In this document: piece by piece, positions 1-11,488 of the stretch | Layout of the letters: the number at the start of each line of letters is the position of its first letter | How positions within the stretch are numbered: position 1 is the stretch's first letter | The notes under the pieces: model-generated | What the model saw: only the letters and a program-made list of their open reading frames with translations | The model's database searches: none | What the model was told of the DNA's origin: nothing | Made by a program: the position numbers and the translations under genes | Source of the DNA: Malachius bipustulatus | Lineage: Eukaryota > Arthropoda > Insecta > Coleoptera > Melyridae | Assembly (NCBI GenBank): GCA_910589415.1 | Contig: OU342637.1 | Span: 42,066,162-42,130,161 of the forward strand | Length of the DNA stretch: 64,000 nt | Direction of reading: 5' to 3'

Positions 1-440
1 GTGAACTGTATTCTCGGGTGTATCTCATGGAAAACCGTCAAGATGTGTTGAGGTTGGTCATGGGGAATGGCGCAGATCTCTTCTCTATACGCTTTTTATG
101 AGTAACTCGACTGGGATCTTGGGGAAAAGAGAGACAACGTCGAGGCTGATGTTGACGTAATTTGGTGGTAGTCGAAAATTATTAATGGAAAAATTAAAGG
201 TACGAGAATTGAAACGAGTCTTTTATGAAGAATTGATTGTCTTGGCCGTATGCCTGGGTGGAATATCAGTGATGAATTTGTTGATATTAGAATTTGAAGT
301 TGAGATGGAAGCAACAATAGGTCTTAACCAGAGACCAGGTTTGTGTATTTTCAGTAAGCAATAGAATCTAGCAACTGTACTATTTTTTACCATGAGTTGA
401 CTGACTTCTTCTGAAAATATAAAATAATCTATTTTCAGGC
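1..440 (-). pseudogene. Penelope-like element reverse transcriptase fragment
   Basis: Minus-strand conceptual translation in shifting frames gives the fingers/palm start of a Penelope-type RT. Visible pieces are ARFYCLLKIHKPG, then LRPIVASIS, INKFITDI, a short piece containing FIKDSFQFS, then SLDVVSLFPKIPVELLIKS. The PKIHKPG-like block, the RPIVxS block and the FDVVSLFTNIP-like block occur in this order in Penelope-like RTs (established knowledge). At least two frameshifts separate them, so the copy is dead. It runs off the left edge of the window, so its full length and any GIY-YIG endonuclease domain cannot be judged. Confidence 0.72.
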
Positions 441-1293
441 CAGAGACTAGTTTGTTGGCCTTGTGTTGGAGGGTTTGGTTTGTAGTAATTTCTGTCTACG
501 AGAATCTCATGTGCTAGACGTCGTGACGTCGATATGTCTCTCTATCCATCGCTACCGTCACGTTACCTTTGTCGGTTTGTGTAACTGTTATCTGCGGGTA
601 TTCCTTGAGGAATGGTCACGTTTTCTTGAATACGTCATGTCTCGGATCTACTGGATAGTATTTTTGGTAGAAGCTGGTTAGGATCATAAATGCAGTTGTT
701 GTACATAATTTGTTATGAATTACAATAATACTACTTACTTGTCAGTTTTACAGTAGTCGAAAATTCGAGAACAGCACAATAGAACAATTAAAACACGTAT
801 TTAACATGAACACGTGGGGGTAAAATTTGTAAAATTCGAAAAAATTGCAGTATCTAATAAGGAACTTCTTTAACCCCAAGTAGATCACTTGTGAAGTCCA
901 GTGGCATCCAGTGGGACACCCTCACCAATGTTATTTCAAAAAATGTACGCCACTGACTTTTTTATTATTTTTTTTTATTAAGCAGCTAAAATACAGCTTT
1001 TTTGTTTCCTGAATTTTTTTCGTATCTTGGTTCGTTGTAAATGTTTTGTCACCTCTACTTTTTATCTGTTTTAAAAATTAATTTGTGTGTTTAACCACAC
1101 TTTAAAAAATTCCATAAAATTTCGATAAAAATAATGGCTTTGATACCATTGGATTGAATGTCCCCTTATACTTATATTTCATAGAAATTTTTATTCCTAC
1201 ATGGGAAATTGGAATTTGAAATTATCTTAGAAAAGTTCTATATCTAGAAAATTAGAGCAGCTAAACAATGTATATTCTTATACACAAATATAT
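441..1293. other. non-coding interval, nothing recognised
   Basis: A+T-rich sequence between the Penelope-like fragment and the LTR-like element. Short open frames here are not supported by any recognisable domain or splice context. Part of it may be further Penelope-like sequence that has decayed. Confidence 0.4.
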
Positions 1294-1668
1294 TGTAACG
1301 TAGCGACCCCGGGCCTCCTTGTCTGTTGCGAAAAGCAAGTGTGATCGTCTATTTACCCCTAATAGACCACTGTGATTTGTTTCGTTGTGTTTACCGTTGT
1401 CACCCCTGCTCGTTGATTGAGGTATGCCAGGATTAGTATGGCCGAGACGGATGTCGCGAAGAACCTACTGTGACTCACTTTCAACCTAGATTTTCTTGTT
1501 TCGCGGCTGATTTGAATTTCTTTCGGAAAAGCGGGGAAATTAACTGAGACTTGTTGTCAACTGTGGTCTTCCTGTCAGATGTCTAAAAGCGAATGATGAG
1601 CGAGAGAATTCGTTTGCAAGAGCGTAAAATGGTGAAGAGCGAGAGGGGCTGTGATTTTGCATAGAGAG

Positions 1669-1675
1669 TATAAAA
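1669..1675 (+). promoter_or_regulatory. candidate TATA box of the long LTR
   Basis: TATAAAA lies about 375 bp into the LTR-like element, in a conserved block rich in GAGAG motifs. The equivalent site in copy B reads TACAAAA near 36296, so B may have lost it. The core promoter role is inferred from position and motif only. Confidence 0.4.
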
Positions 1676-2257
1676 CAATGGAAGGCGATGATGGATCTCT
1701 TTCATACATCTTTCACACTCGAATCCATTTCGAATTCCACTCTTTTGCACTCCTGTGCTTTTTTATTATTTCGTTTTGCTTTTGTTTCATTTCTTTGATT
1801 TCATTTCAAGCATCAGCTCGAATTAATTAAAGAATACAACCACTTTGGTTACAGATGACCCGGGATATGGCGGGAATATCATCTGTGTGTTTACCTACTC
1901 AATAATTATTGAATTCTCATTTTGCATTTTAATGAGCTTTACTCGTTGACTCGGCTCTTCCTTTCGTTTGGGAATTTTTATGATCGTTTATTGTTGTGGG
2001 CTTTACCCTGATACACAGGCACTCCACTCTACATTTATGACCACTTGTTTGTTGGTCGAGTTTCTAGTTTGACTTCAACGTCGAGAGCAGTGTTGCCATG
2101 TTTGTTTTGATTGCTACCTCCTCTTTGAACGTGATACGAATGTCTTTCCAATTGCTTTTTCAATTGTGAAAGCGTGGTTTTCCTGAATTGACGTCATACT
2201 CATGATGTTTTAACTCATTTCGTTTATTTGTTGTGTCGTTGTTTTGCCTCATAGGCT

Positions 2258-2268
2258 ACCTTTATTTG
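2258..2268. other. empty site equivalent to the retrozyme-array insertion
   Basis: ACCTTTATTTG here corresponds to the ACCTTTATATG that is duplicated on both sides of the ribozyme array in copy B. The flanks continue colinearly on both sides in copy A with nothing inserted. Confidence 0.7.
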
Positions 2269-4624
2269 GCCACTTTTGGACCGTTTCGATACCTATTTGC
2301 CCTGCGGCTACCTTTTTGTTCTACCTGACCTAGCGGGGCGATGAGTCAATATACCTTATCATTTCGAATATGACGTTCTCTGCAATTCGCAGTTTTGTGG
2401 TTATTGCTATTTTAAATGTGATGACCAACTGACCAAATTAGGCCGCTATTCTAGAATTATCCCTCAGGGTTCCCGTGGGCTTGCCTAGGTAATAATTGAA
2501 TGCTGGAATTTTTATGAATACCTATATTGGAGCCGGTGGGTTTTATAATCGAGCCCAACCATCGATTTCACCGTGGTCCAAGGTTTTACTCCTAACACCT
2601 GTTTAGAAAGCAGATAACTCAGTCCAGACTGAATAACATTTTATAGCAATTTTCTGCGGGGTTTCTATTAAATTTTTATTGAAGTTGACTTTCGTATAAT
2701 GTGCTAAAGGAGTTTTTGTTTTGATTGATTTTGATTGGCTTTTCACGTACTCGGGACTAATTTGTTTTTGGTTGCTTTGAATCCCTATTTGTGGAATTGC
2801 AATTCCTAATCCGAGATTTATTTCGGTTGTTGTATTTCCTGATATTTGATGAGCAGGTATTACACCTGACAACCCTGTCTTGGTTTTGGCCTACTCTATC
2901 CTTCAACTAAGGGTGCTTTGTTGCCCCGTTGCTCGCTACGATTTCCACTTTGAGAGTCATGCTCTTTTACCGGCTACCCGAGGTCTTCATCTGGACTTCA
3001 AGATGAATCCCTCCCCCAACGTGTGGTAATCGAGTACCTATTATAATTCCTGATCGGATATTGTAATGTAACTGGTATTTCCTGATATTTGAGGAGCAGG
3101 TATTACACCTGACAACCCTGTCTTATCTTGCCCTGTTCTATCCTACTCTATATCGGAGGCAGTGCCATGCTACGGCGAGAACTATGGTCTTCATTCATGG
3201 TGCTATACAATAGCGAAGGAATTCCTTTCGCTTTCTAAATGTCGTATGATTTAAACGGACAGGTTCTTGCCTGATTTAAAATGGGACTTGCATACGTGAA
3301 TGTTGCGAATCGGTTTAATTATTAATTTATGTGGATTTTGTTTCGAAGAGAGATCTTCCCTAACTACTTTCTCAATGGACTTTCCCTAATTTGTGAAGAA
3401 AATTCCTTCAGAATTTGCGTTTTGAAATCTACTAGTGAATCGGTTCGAAGAGAATTTGCCCACTGCGAGTATTGAGTTCTTTCGAGACGAGATGCAAATT
3501 AATTGGATTTCCACTGGAATTTTCCTAGGGTAGATGGAGGAAATTTACCTAGAATCCACTTATGCCATCTCCAGGTAAATTATGTTAAAGAAATTTAGAA
3601 TTATTGTGATTGGAAGTTTGCGTGAAACGATATTTGCCCTTATTGGGTTGCAACTGGAATTTTTCTAAGGTAGATAAAGGAAATTCAACCGGAGTCCGCA
3701 TAGGCCATCTCTGGTTAAATTATAGAGTTTAGATAAGGATTGGGCGATATAGAGTCCGCTAAGCCGTCTCCAGATAACGTCCAAAGGGTTAGGAAGTCAG
3801 ATTTTATCTGAGTTAGCAAGGGTTAAGGAATCTGACCGAGCCTGATCTAAATCTGAACTCTGCTTTTTTATAGAAGCAGTGGCCCGCTTTCTAAACACAA
3901 CACGCAACAATGCACCTTATTGGCACTGTCTTATACCGTGATTTTATGTGTTTTATTTCTTATCATACCTCCTTTATCTTGAGACTTAGCAAGTTGAGCT
4001 TGCGGCTACCTTACTAAATTGTCCTAAACCTGAACTACATAAATTTTCCTTAAAATCGGCGACGCGTTTTGTACTTTTCTTTGTACCTACCTACTATAAT
4101 TAGACCGGCTTAACTTTCGTTTCGTATTTTCACCTACTTGCTGTTTGAAGATCAGGATGAATTTTTGGCTATCGTCGTTTATTCCTTTGCTATACAGATT
4201 GCCCTACTATCATTACTGTGGGTGGAATACCTAGCAACTTGCTAGGTATTGACTGGAACTATTGTACCTACTTTTCGAGCCGCGTAACTTTCCTTCCACC
4301 GCCTCGAGGTCGTTCTATTATTTCACTCGATCCGAGGGTGTCTTTTATAAAGACATTCCAACATTTGGTTCTTTTCGTCATCGCTTTGCCGTTTCGTTTA
4401 GATGTTGTTAAGTGGTTGGAATACCACAAGCTAGAGCGTTTTTATTTTATGAATATTTAATGAGCTGGCAGGAATCGTTTCTTTTCCGCAATAGCGCGTG
4501 GTTGCGTTTTAATTTCCTAATAATTTTACCTTTAGGTAATTACGTACCTATTCTTGCACTGTTGGCTTTTTCAGTTTGGGTTGAATAAATTCCTTATCAT
4601 CCTACCTAGGTGTGATCCATTTCA

Positions 4625-5099
4625 CCATAATATACAAATATACAAATATATTCTTCTTTGACAACGCTGAGTAAAGTCTTATTTATTTTTTCCACTAGTT
4701 TTTCAACACTATCATCGTGGGCAGGTGAATTTTGGAAAACCACTTTTTCGTGATCTGAGAGTCACGATCGGTGGACATTTGATGAGTTTTGGTGATTTTA
4801 GTAAATTGATGTCATCCTCAATAGTGTATATTTTTTTATTAAACAGTACACTAATAAACTAAAATTGAATTTAGAGCAGAATTTATTCTGGAGAGAATCC
4901 TAAATAATATTATGAGAATCTAATAATGATCAATGTGAATATCTTTAAGTCGACAAGTAAATAATTTAATTCACCCAACTACTTAAATATTTAGTGGCTC
5001 GTTATCAATGAAATACACTTCCGTCAATGAAAACTTGTTCTCGGTGTAGTGTGTAACTCGTGCACAACTTTTTCTAACTAGTGTGATGCCTTTTTCACT
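4625..5099. other. non-coding interval, nothing recognised
   Basis: A+T-rich spacer between LTR copy A and the hAT relic. A short open stretch on the minus strand around 4660-4790 is protein-like in composition but matches no family I can name. Confidence 0.4.
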
Positions 5100-5155
5100 A
5101 TCATGAGTAGAGCTCGGATTCTATTCAAGAAAAATTACAAAAATATGCGCATATA

Positions 5156-5909
5156 TACAGGGTGTCCCAAGATTTCTTTATCAAGGGATATCTGGGTTAT
5201 TTCAAAAAATAAACAAATGAAATTCAGGAAATTTCAACCATACCCCTAAGGCTTTGCAGTTGCACCCTCAACGCCCCTTTACGCCTTTCCACCCCTAAGT
5301 AATCATCCCCTACTTTTTTTTTTCAAATGACACCCCCATATTTTTTTTGCTCCGCAGAATTATTGACTTCTTTCTGAATACGAATTTCATACGATTTTTT
5401 AAATCGAGACATATCTAGCACGCCGAAAATAATATAATATAACAAAAAGAGGGTTGTCAAGGAATAACAATTAACATTTAATATGACATTAAAATCACAG
5501 AAGCAATTATTATTATTAACGCCTATATCGAGTAACACCGGTATTACTAGTTAAGGTGGTTGGAGGAAACATTAACACAAAAAACAAGCAATTACAACTC
5601 CTTGACAACCCTCGTTTGTTTTGATATTATATTGTTTTCGGCGTGCTAGATATGTCTCGATTTGAAAAAATCGTATGAAATTCGTATTCAGAAAGAAGTC
5701 AACAATCCTGCCGAGCAAAAAAAATATGGGGGTGTCATTTGAAAAAAAAAAGTAGGGGATGATTACTTAGGGGTGGAAAGGCGTAAAGGGGCATTGAGGG
5801 TGCAGCTGCAAAGCCTTAGGGGTATGGTTGAAATTTCCTGAATTTCATTTGTTTATTTTTTGAAATAACGCGGATATCCCTTGATAAAGAAATCTTGGGA
5901 CACCCTGTA
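5156..5909. mobile_element. fold-back MITE, TACAGGGTGTCCC family
   Basis: Two inverted arms of about 370 bp meet around 5530-5560. The outer ends are TACAGGGTGTCCCAAG and its complement. It sits at a TA target (TA at 5154-5155 and 5910-5911) inside the hAT relic. No transposase is encoded; the short minus-strand open frame in the left arm is not convincing. Confidence 0.8.
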
Positions 5910-6027
5910 TATGCAGGGTTTTTCAATCAAATATGCAACAAAACATGCAACATATCAAAACATATGCAAAATGTTTATTTAACGGGAAATAGTAAAAATG
6001 CAATAAATTGTTTTCAATAAGTTTATT

Positions 6028-7187
6028 ACAGTCTTTTGCTTTTGGTTTCCTCTTTTGTCAATTGCTTTTCCTTATTTGTCAAATGATTTTTTTATTTTTC
6101 TATCTATCAATGATTATAGTCATTGATTCAGCAATCAATTTCCTTTTATGTCAAATCAGTTTCACTTTATGTCAATTGCTTTTCCTATTTACGTGCAATG
6201 ACAGTATCATAAATATTGGAAAAGCATTTGATATAGTAGGATTAACTTTAAAAAGTCAGATGTGACGTCACACTAACCGTCCGAATTAATATTTTTAATT
6301 TCACCAGAAAATGTCAAACAGTTAATTGTCAAGTTGTGAACCAGCGTAAATTATTGAAGGAATCATTCAAACAATGAATTGAAGCGCTTACGTCAGTTTG
6401 AGACCCACTGACAACTACATAAAATTTATTCACGTAATGACATTCTATCCTCTGTTTTGTGCATTTAATTCTCATTCAAAACCAATGTTGACGTATACTT
6501 ATTTATGCGGGATGGAGTGTTTAAACAAACTGGACGGTTTACTATAAAAACCACGTATATGAAACAAAATAAATCGAACTATCAAAAGGATGAGTATTCT
6601 TAATCGATACGTATGACTTTTTAGACTTTATTGGACTATATAACAGGAATCTCATTTGACAAAAGAGGAATATCAATTGAAAAATCACACTGACGTTTGA
6701 CAAATGGGAAAAGCATTTGACAAATTAGGAAAAGCAATTGACAAAAAAAGAAAACCAAAAGCAAAAGACTGTAAGTATAGTCCAATAAAGTCTAAAAAGT
6801 CATACGTATCGATTAAGAATACACATCCTTTTGATAGTTCGATTTATTTTGTTTCATGTACGTGTTTTTATAGTAACCGTCCAGTTTGTCTAAACACTCC
6901 ATCCCGCATAAATAAGTATACGTCAACATTGGTTTTGAATGAGAATTAAATGCACAACACAGATGATAGAATGTCATTACGTGAATAAATTTTATGTAGT
7001 TGTCAGTGGCTCTCAAAATGACGTAAGCGGTTCAATTCATTTTTTGAATGATTCCTTCAATAATTACGCTCGTTCACAACTTGACAATTAACTGTTTGAC
7101 ATTTTCTGGTGAAATTAAAAATATTAATTCGGACGGTTAGTAAGACGTCACATCTGACTTTTTAAAGTTAATCCTACTATAGGTACA
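6028..7187. mobile_element. composite inverted-repeat insertion in the hAT relic
   Basis: The related hAT copy at 24290-24330 is uninterrupted here, so this block is an insertion. It contains two interleaved inverted repeats. A ~60-bp block (6028-6090, TTTTGTCAATTGCTTTTCC-like) returns inverted at about 6694-6771. A ~400-bp arm (about 6229-6637) returns inverted at about 6776-7187. The terminal motif of the long arms is TATAGTAGGATTAAC. No coding capacity is seen. The exact ends and TSD are unresolved. Confidence 0.6.
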
Positions 7188-7249
7188 TATCACTGTATTT
7201 TTATTTATATAAAATCATATAAAAGATTTGGTTTACAATTATTCAATTA

Positions 7250-7989
7250 ATACTAGAAACATTACTATTTACCTTTACAGTTAATGTTTTTCCGCAAGTT
7301 TTCCACTTTAAATGATTGTCTTCTATCACTTAACATGAGTTTATATGCAGAAAAACTGCGTTCTACATCAACAGATGCTCGAACAGATGTAATAGGAGCA
7401 TATTTTAACTATGAAATAATTATTAAAGGATCAATTTGTCAACTCGTCTGAAAAATCTCTATTTAAAACTTTCAAAATCACTATCAAAGTACCAAACCCA
7501 CTAATTTTACTTACAGCCAATATTATAAAGGCTCATTAGTCTAACGGGCAGATTGCTGTGCTCGTTTTTAAAGCTAATATCGACGTCAAATGACTTTTAT
7601 TAACATTTTTGTAATTACTTTCATGTCAAGAATAGATAAATTAAAAAAAATTTCCACTAAGACTCGATACCTTCTTCAGAAATGGCCACTGAAATCTGCA
7701 CGTTAACTTAATCAGCCTTTATAATACGCGCTGTTAATGTTTCACTGAGTTTTTTAAAATTGATTGAGCAGTAGGTCCATGTACGTACACTATCTACTAC
7801 CAATTTTAAATTCTCTATTAGTTTTACAGATTCGTTTAGCGAAGTACCCTGTTTTTCAAGCTTAGAAATTGGGTTCGCAATTATTTTATAGTTGTTAATA
7901 AAACTAAGATGTTGGCCTAGTTTCTTATTGCAAAAAATCTTTTTCGCTTCCCTAATTGCTGAGGAACTATCTTCATCAAATTTCGACAT
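7250..7989 (-). pseudogene. hAT transposase fragment
   Basis: The upstream part (7708-7989) encodes 93 codons starting MSKFDEDSSSAIREAKKIF. It reads as the region before the dimerisation domain. After the MITE insertion, the sequence near 7280-7410 gives APITSVRASVDVERSFSAYK and then LSDRRQSFK. That is the C-terminal hAT dimerisation (Dimer_Tnp_hAT) motif, with the characteristic SVDVERxFS core. Several stops and the MITE interrupt it, so it is non-functional. The N-terminal BED finger and most of the catalytic domain are absent. Confidence 0.75.
7514..7733. mobile_element. PIF/Harbinger-like MITE, copy 1
   Basis: Termini CAGCC...GCTG are flanked by TTA on both sides (7511-7513 and 7734-7736). 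Terminal inverted repeats of about 45 bp contain ATTATAAAGGCTCATTA and an inverted match at the right. The same 220-bp element occurs at 26425-26653 and 42435-42657. The 3-bp TTA duplication is typical of PIF/Harbinger. It interrupts the hAT transposase remains. Confidence 0.75.
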
Positions 7990-8259
7990 TAATTCCTGAA
8001 TTTCATTTGAATGGTTGAAATAAAATAAAGCAGCCTCGAGAAAAATCCATCATGACAAGATTCACTTTAAGCTTATTTTTGGTTTTTTATTTTTTTTTTC
8101 TAGTAGGTATATTCGCCAATAATAATTGTCAAAATAAGTATTTTATGTGGCAAAAAATAACAAAATATGCAGAAAATGCAAGTTTTCTAAAAAAATGCAT
8201 AAAAAATGCAAAATATGCAACATATGCATTTTGCATATAACCCGAGCTCTAATCATGAG

Positions 8260-9255
8260 AAATAAGATATTCGTGCACTTGTTTTATTGTACTATTTCGC
8301 ACATAGTTTAATGTGAAAAAATTTCTCAACATTCTATTTGATATTTCATAAGCAAAATTTAATTTTTTATTAAAAGTTATAAGAAATTCAAAATGTGTCG
8401 TGATTATAGACCACCTAGTTCAATATAACGTCAGCGCTGTTACCAGTAAACATAATACCTGATTTTTGTAAGAAGCAAAACACCGATAAGCATGAGTTAC
8501 AGTCAACGAAAGCGGAGACATCAAATAAATAGTATTTAATCTGAACCCTCTTACATGAGAGAAGATCAATACAGTCGACAACCCCTGTAGCAATATGCTT
8601 ACCATTGAGAATACTCGTAAAAAATCAGACTGCTAAAGTCTGATGAACGCGAACAATAGTTTGCATTTATCCCATTCAAACCTTCTATATTTAGAAGGTT
8701 TGTATGTGAAATGGGAAGCCAATCAGTGGATATTATATACCCTTATGCGTTACATACAGAGTTGGCAGCGGTATTTACTCCTTGTAAATTTGCTTGTAAA
8801 TAAATTATAAAAAAGTAATTTCTTAATTTTTTTTTATTAAAAAAATGTTAAAGTTTTTTAAACAATCAAAGAGGTGTAAAATAATACATAATTGAAACCA
8901 AGTATTCGATTCTCTATTCAACTGTTTTTTTTTTCAGATAAAAAATTTCTTCATAAACAACAAAGAAAATTTTCAGCATTATAGTGTTCACTATTACGTA
9001 CATTATTTCAAATAACATTTTTTTTTTAGTTTTCTAAAAATTATTAAGAAAAAAATCATCACCACCTTGATAGACATAAATACAAATTCAGTTGTTCATC
9101 TGTGATCTGTGATTTTAAAAACCATTCATCCACGGTTCGCATATACAGAATGTTCAGAAAGACTGTAAATTTAAAGCAGAAGTGGTTTCCTTGGCTTCGT
9201 TACAGAGATATTGGGTGTCCTTTTTCTAAAATTTAAATCAAAATGGCAGTCAAGT
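8260..9255. other. non-coding interval with a small hairpin
   Basis: No gene or element recognised. A hairpin at 8677-8702 has 11-bp arms (CAAACCTTCTA and its complement). Short minus-strand open frames here have no recognisable domain. Confidence 0.4.
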
Positions 9256-9720
9256 TTAACCCTTAGTTGGTAACATCCGACTCTGAGGCGGATGCCAAGT
9301 TTTGATGCTGCGCTGAATCCAAACGAATGAATGTACAAAAATTTCGTATTAGGTATGCTCTAGTTGGTTGTCAAAAAGTCCGTAGCCGCCTTCGCAAAAA
9401 TACGTCTGTGAGACGGGTGTTACTCAGAACGATATATTTCAGTCCATCTCTCAGTCGGCTGGTGGTCGAAAGTATGGTGAATGAAAAGGTATAATATATA
9501 AAAAAATGTATAAAAATGAAATAAGTCTTGTTTTAATAAAATATATTTGTGTTTACTAGAATACATTCGAATAAATATGTAATTATACATATTATTATAA
9601 TACCTATTCCGACTGAGCGACGGATGTTACCTATAATGGTGGAACTGTAATATGATCCCCGACTGAGAGACGGATGTTACTTATAAAGTGAAAAAAAGTA
9701 TGTTACCAACTAAGGGTTAA
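9256..9720. mobile_element. piggyBac-like MITE, copy 1
   Basis: The element (9260-9716, 457 bp) begins CCCTTAGTTGGTAACAT and ends with the inverted complement. It is flanked by TTAA on both sides, the invariant target of piggyBac-type elements. There is no transposase. Both ends also carry internal GACGGATGTTAC-type subterminal repeats. A second copy lies in the Gypsy 3' LTR at 44180-45950. Confidence 0.85.
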
Positions 9721-9797
9721 GCAGCCTCCACTGGCAAAGCACAAGACCTGACATAACAACTACGATAGTTTTTGCTTTTTATTAATTTTTTTAGTTA

Positions 9798-10272
9798 TAC
9801 AGCGTGTTCAGTTAAGGGTACGGAGCGGCCATATCTCGGGAACTATTGGTACTAGAGTCTCAAATAAAAAATTTACTCTACATAGTGGGACAAAACATGA
9901 AAAGTTAGGATAGGAATATGTACCGTTTTTAGATATCTTGAGCCGTTATATAGTTCTACACTGCTTTGAAGTTGAAACATTGCGATTTTCACTTGTTTAT
10001 AACTCATAAACCACTCAATCTAAAAACAATGGTGAAAACCACCTGTTTTTTTTTCTTCAGACATTTAAAAAATATAATATTTTACAGGGTGTTCCCGTTA
10101 AAATAACGAACTAGGTGTCAACTTCCGGTATTTCCGGAAGTGCGGCCATCTTGAAAATATTTTCCTTGAATTTCTCATGGTCACTTATGTCTGGAAAATT
10201 TTTAATTTGAGACTCTAGGACCAATAGTTACCGAGATATGGCCGCTCCGTACCCTTAACTGAACACGCTGTA
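9798..10272. mobile_element. non-autonomous TIR element, TACAGCGTGTTCAG family
   Basis: The ends TACAGCGTGTTCAGTTAAGG and their inverted complement lie within a duplicated TA dinucleotide. About 75 bp at each end are inverted copies (blocks such as GGAGCGGCCATATCTCGG). The interior is non-coding. It abuts the 3' end of the LINE on its right. Confidence 0.75.
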
Positions 10273-10356
10273 TAATAGTATGTAACGTAGGTAATATTTA
10301 TAAACAATGTGTTACTAAGTTAGTTAATGTTAAATTAGCATGTATGTATATGCTTT

Positions 10357-11488
10357 CTACAATATATTGCCCAAGTCAGTGATTTCCAAGAAGGTTAGAA
10401 GCTTTCCTATGTACCCATCTTGCAACACATCTAGCAAATTACTGTCCAATTCGGCTTCTATTCTTTGCTGGTTGTATTTTTGGCAGTCCACCAGAATATG
10501 ATCAACAGTTATAGCTGTATCACAGACGCCACATCTTGGGGGTGCCTCCCGCTTCATAAAGTACTCATGCGTGAGCTGTGTATGGCCGATTCTTAGCGTT
10601 CTGATAGCTACTACTTGCTTTCTTCGTGTATTTTCCAGTTTGATGGGTTTTGAGTTCTGGCATATTTTCCTCAGTTTTGTTGTTTGATGTGTCCAATGAA
10701 CCCTCCATAGCTCCGCATGTTCTCGTTTGGTATACTTAAGAACGTCTTGGACAGGTTGGATTTGATTCAGTTTCCAGTTTGGTTGCATTCTTTGCCACTT
10801 GATCCGCCTGTTCATTTCCTTCAATCCCACAGTGGGCTGGTGTCCACAGTTCAGTGTGACTTGCTTGCCTTCTGATGTGAGTTCATGGATGCAGTATTGT
10901 ATTTTTTGATGAGTTCGAGGGTAATGAGTTGCTGTATCTTTTATGGTTACAAAATTGCGGAGAGTGAGTGAATTGCTGACGACTACATTTTTGACTGAGG
11001 AGTGTATCGGAGTTTAAAAGGCTTTCCATATAGCATATAATTCGGCACTGTGTACGCTACATAATGAGGGTAGACGACGCCGCAGCCAACTGCGCTACTA
11101 AGTCCTCGCTCTTCGATGCGTCTGTGTATATAACCGGTGGGTCGTCTATTTTGTTTATTTCTTGGTAGAACGCTTGATGAATTTCTGTTGTTGAAGGTGG
11201 ATGAGTATGGTGAATAGAAGAAAGGAAAAGGTTAATGCGAGGTGGGTGTTTCGTCGCTTATTGATTGTTTGGGATGTGAGGGAATGGTTGGGATCACTGG
11301 CGTTTAGGGAGTATGATATTGGTGTGGGTGACAGGGGACATTTTGTTAGCAGGGTTCGATTGGCGGATGTAAAGACGCTAGTGAATGCTGTGTTACCCTT
11401 ACTTGCTGCTGTTCTGGCTATGTACAGTTGATTCAGCATATGTCTTCTGATCCATAATGGGGGTTCAGTGGCTTCCCTGCAAATTGAT
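10357..11488 (-). pseudogene. LINE A RNase H and C-terminal domain
   Basis: Reading on the minus strand: ICREATEPPLWIRRHMLNQ leads into the linker. VIYTDASKSE follows near 11130 as the first RNase H motif. WTPAHCGIEGNEQAD near 10830 is the last RNase H motif (WxPxHxGIxGNExAD). The clean 157-codon frame at 10357-10830 ends with RIGHTQLTHEYF and a CxxC...HxxxxC cluster (CGVCDTAITVDHILVDC). That is the usual C-terminal zinc motif of this LINE group. A frameshift separates RNase H from the tail, and stops occur between, so it is non-functional. Confidence 0.8.

Larger units (their letters stand above)
1294..4624 (+). mobile_element. long solo-LTR-like element, copy A
   Basis: It begins TGTAACGTAGCGACCCC and ends ATCCATTTCA, so it has the TG...CA termini of an LTR. 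It shares its whole length, with gaps, with copy B at 35924-41376. There is no gag or pol between the termini and no internal pair of LTRs. The simplest reading is a very long solo LTR; a large non-autonomous LTR element is the alternative. Compared with B it keeps about 1.15 kb (roughly 2625-3770) that B lacks. It also holds a repeated 50-bp block at about 2830 and 3070. No clean target duplication is visible; both flanks are TATACAAATAT-like. Orientation is taken from the TATA box. Confidence 0.6.
5100..8259 (-). mobile_element. hAT-family transposon relic with 8-bp TSD
   Basis: The element proper runs 5108-8251. It is flanked by the 8-bp direct repeat ATCATGAG (5100-5107 and 8252-8259), the TSD length of hAT transposons. 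The termini are inverted: TAGAGCTCGG at the left and CCGAGCTCTA at the right. Subterminal sequence at the right is rich in TTGCATAT repeats. Minus-strand transposase remains lie at 7250-7989. The element was later invaded by a fold-back element (5156-5909), a composite inverted-repeat insertion (about 6028-7187) and a MITE (7514-7733). A related copy lies at 24030-25196. Confidence 0.85.
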
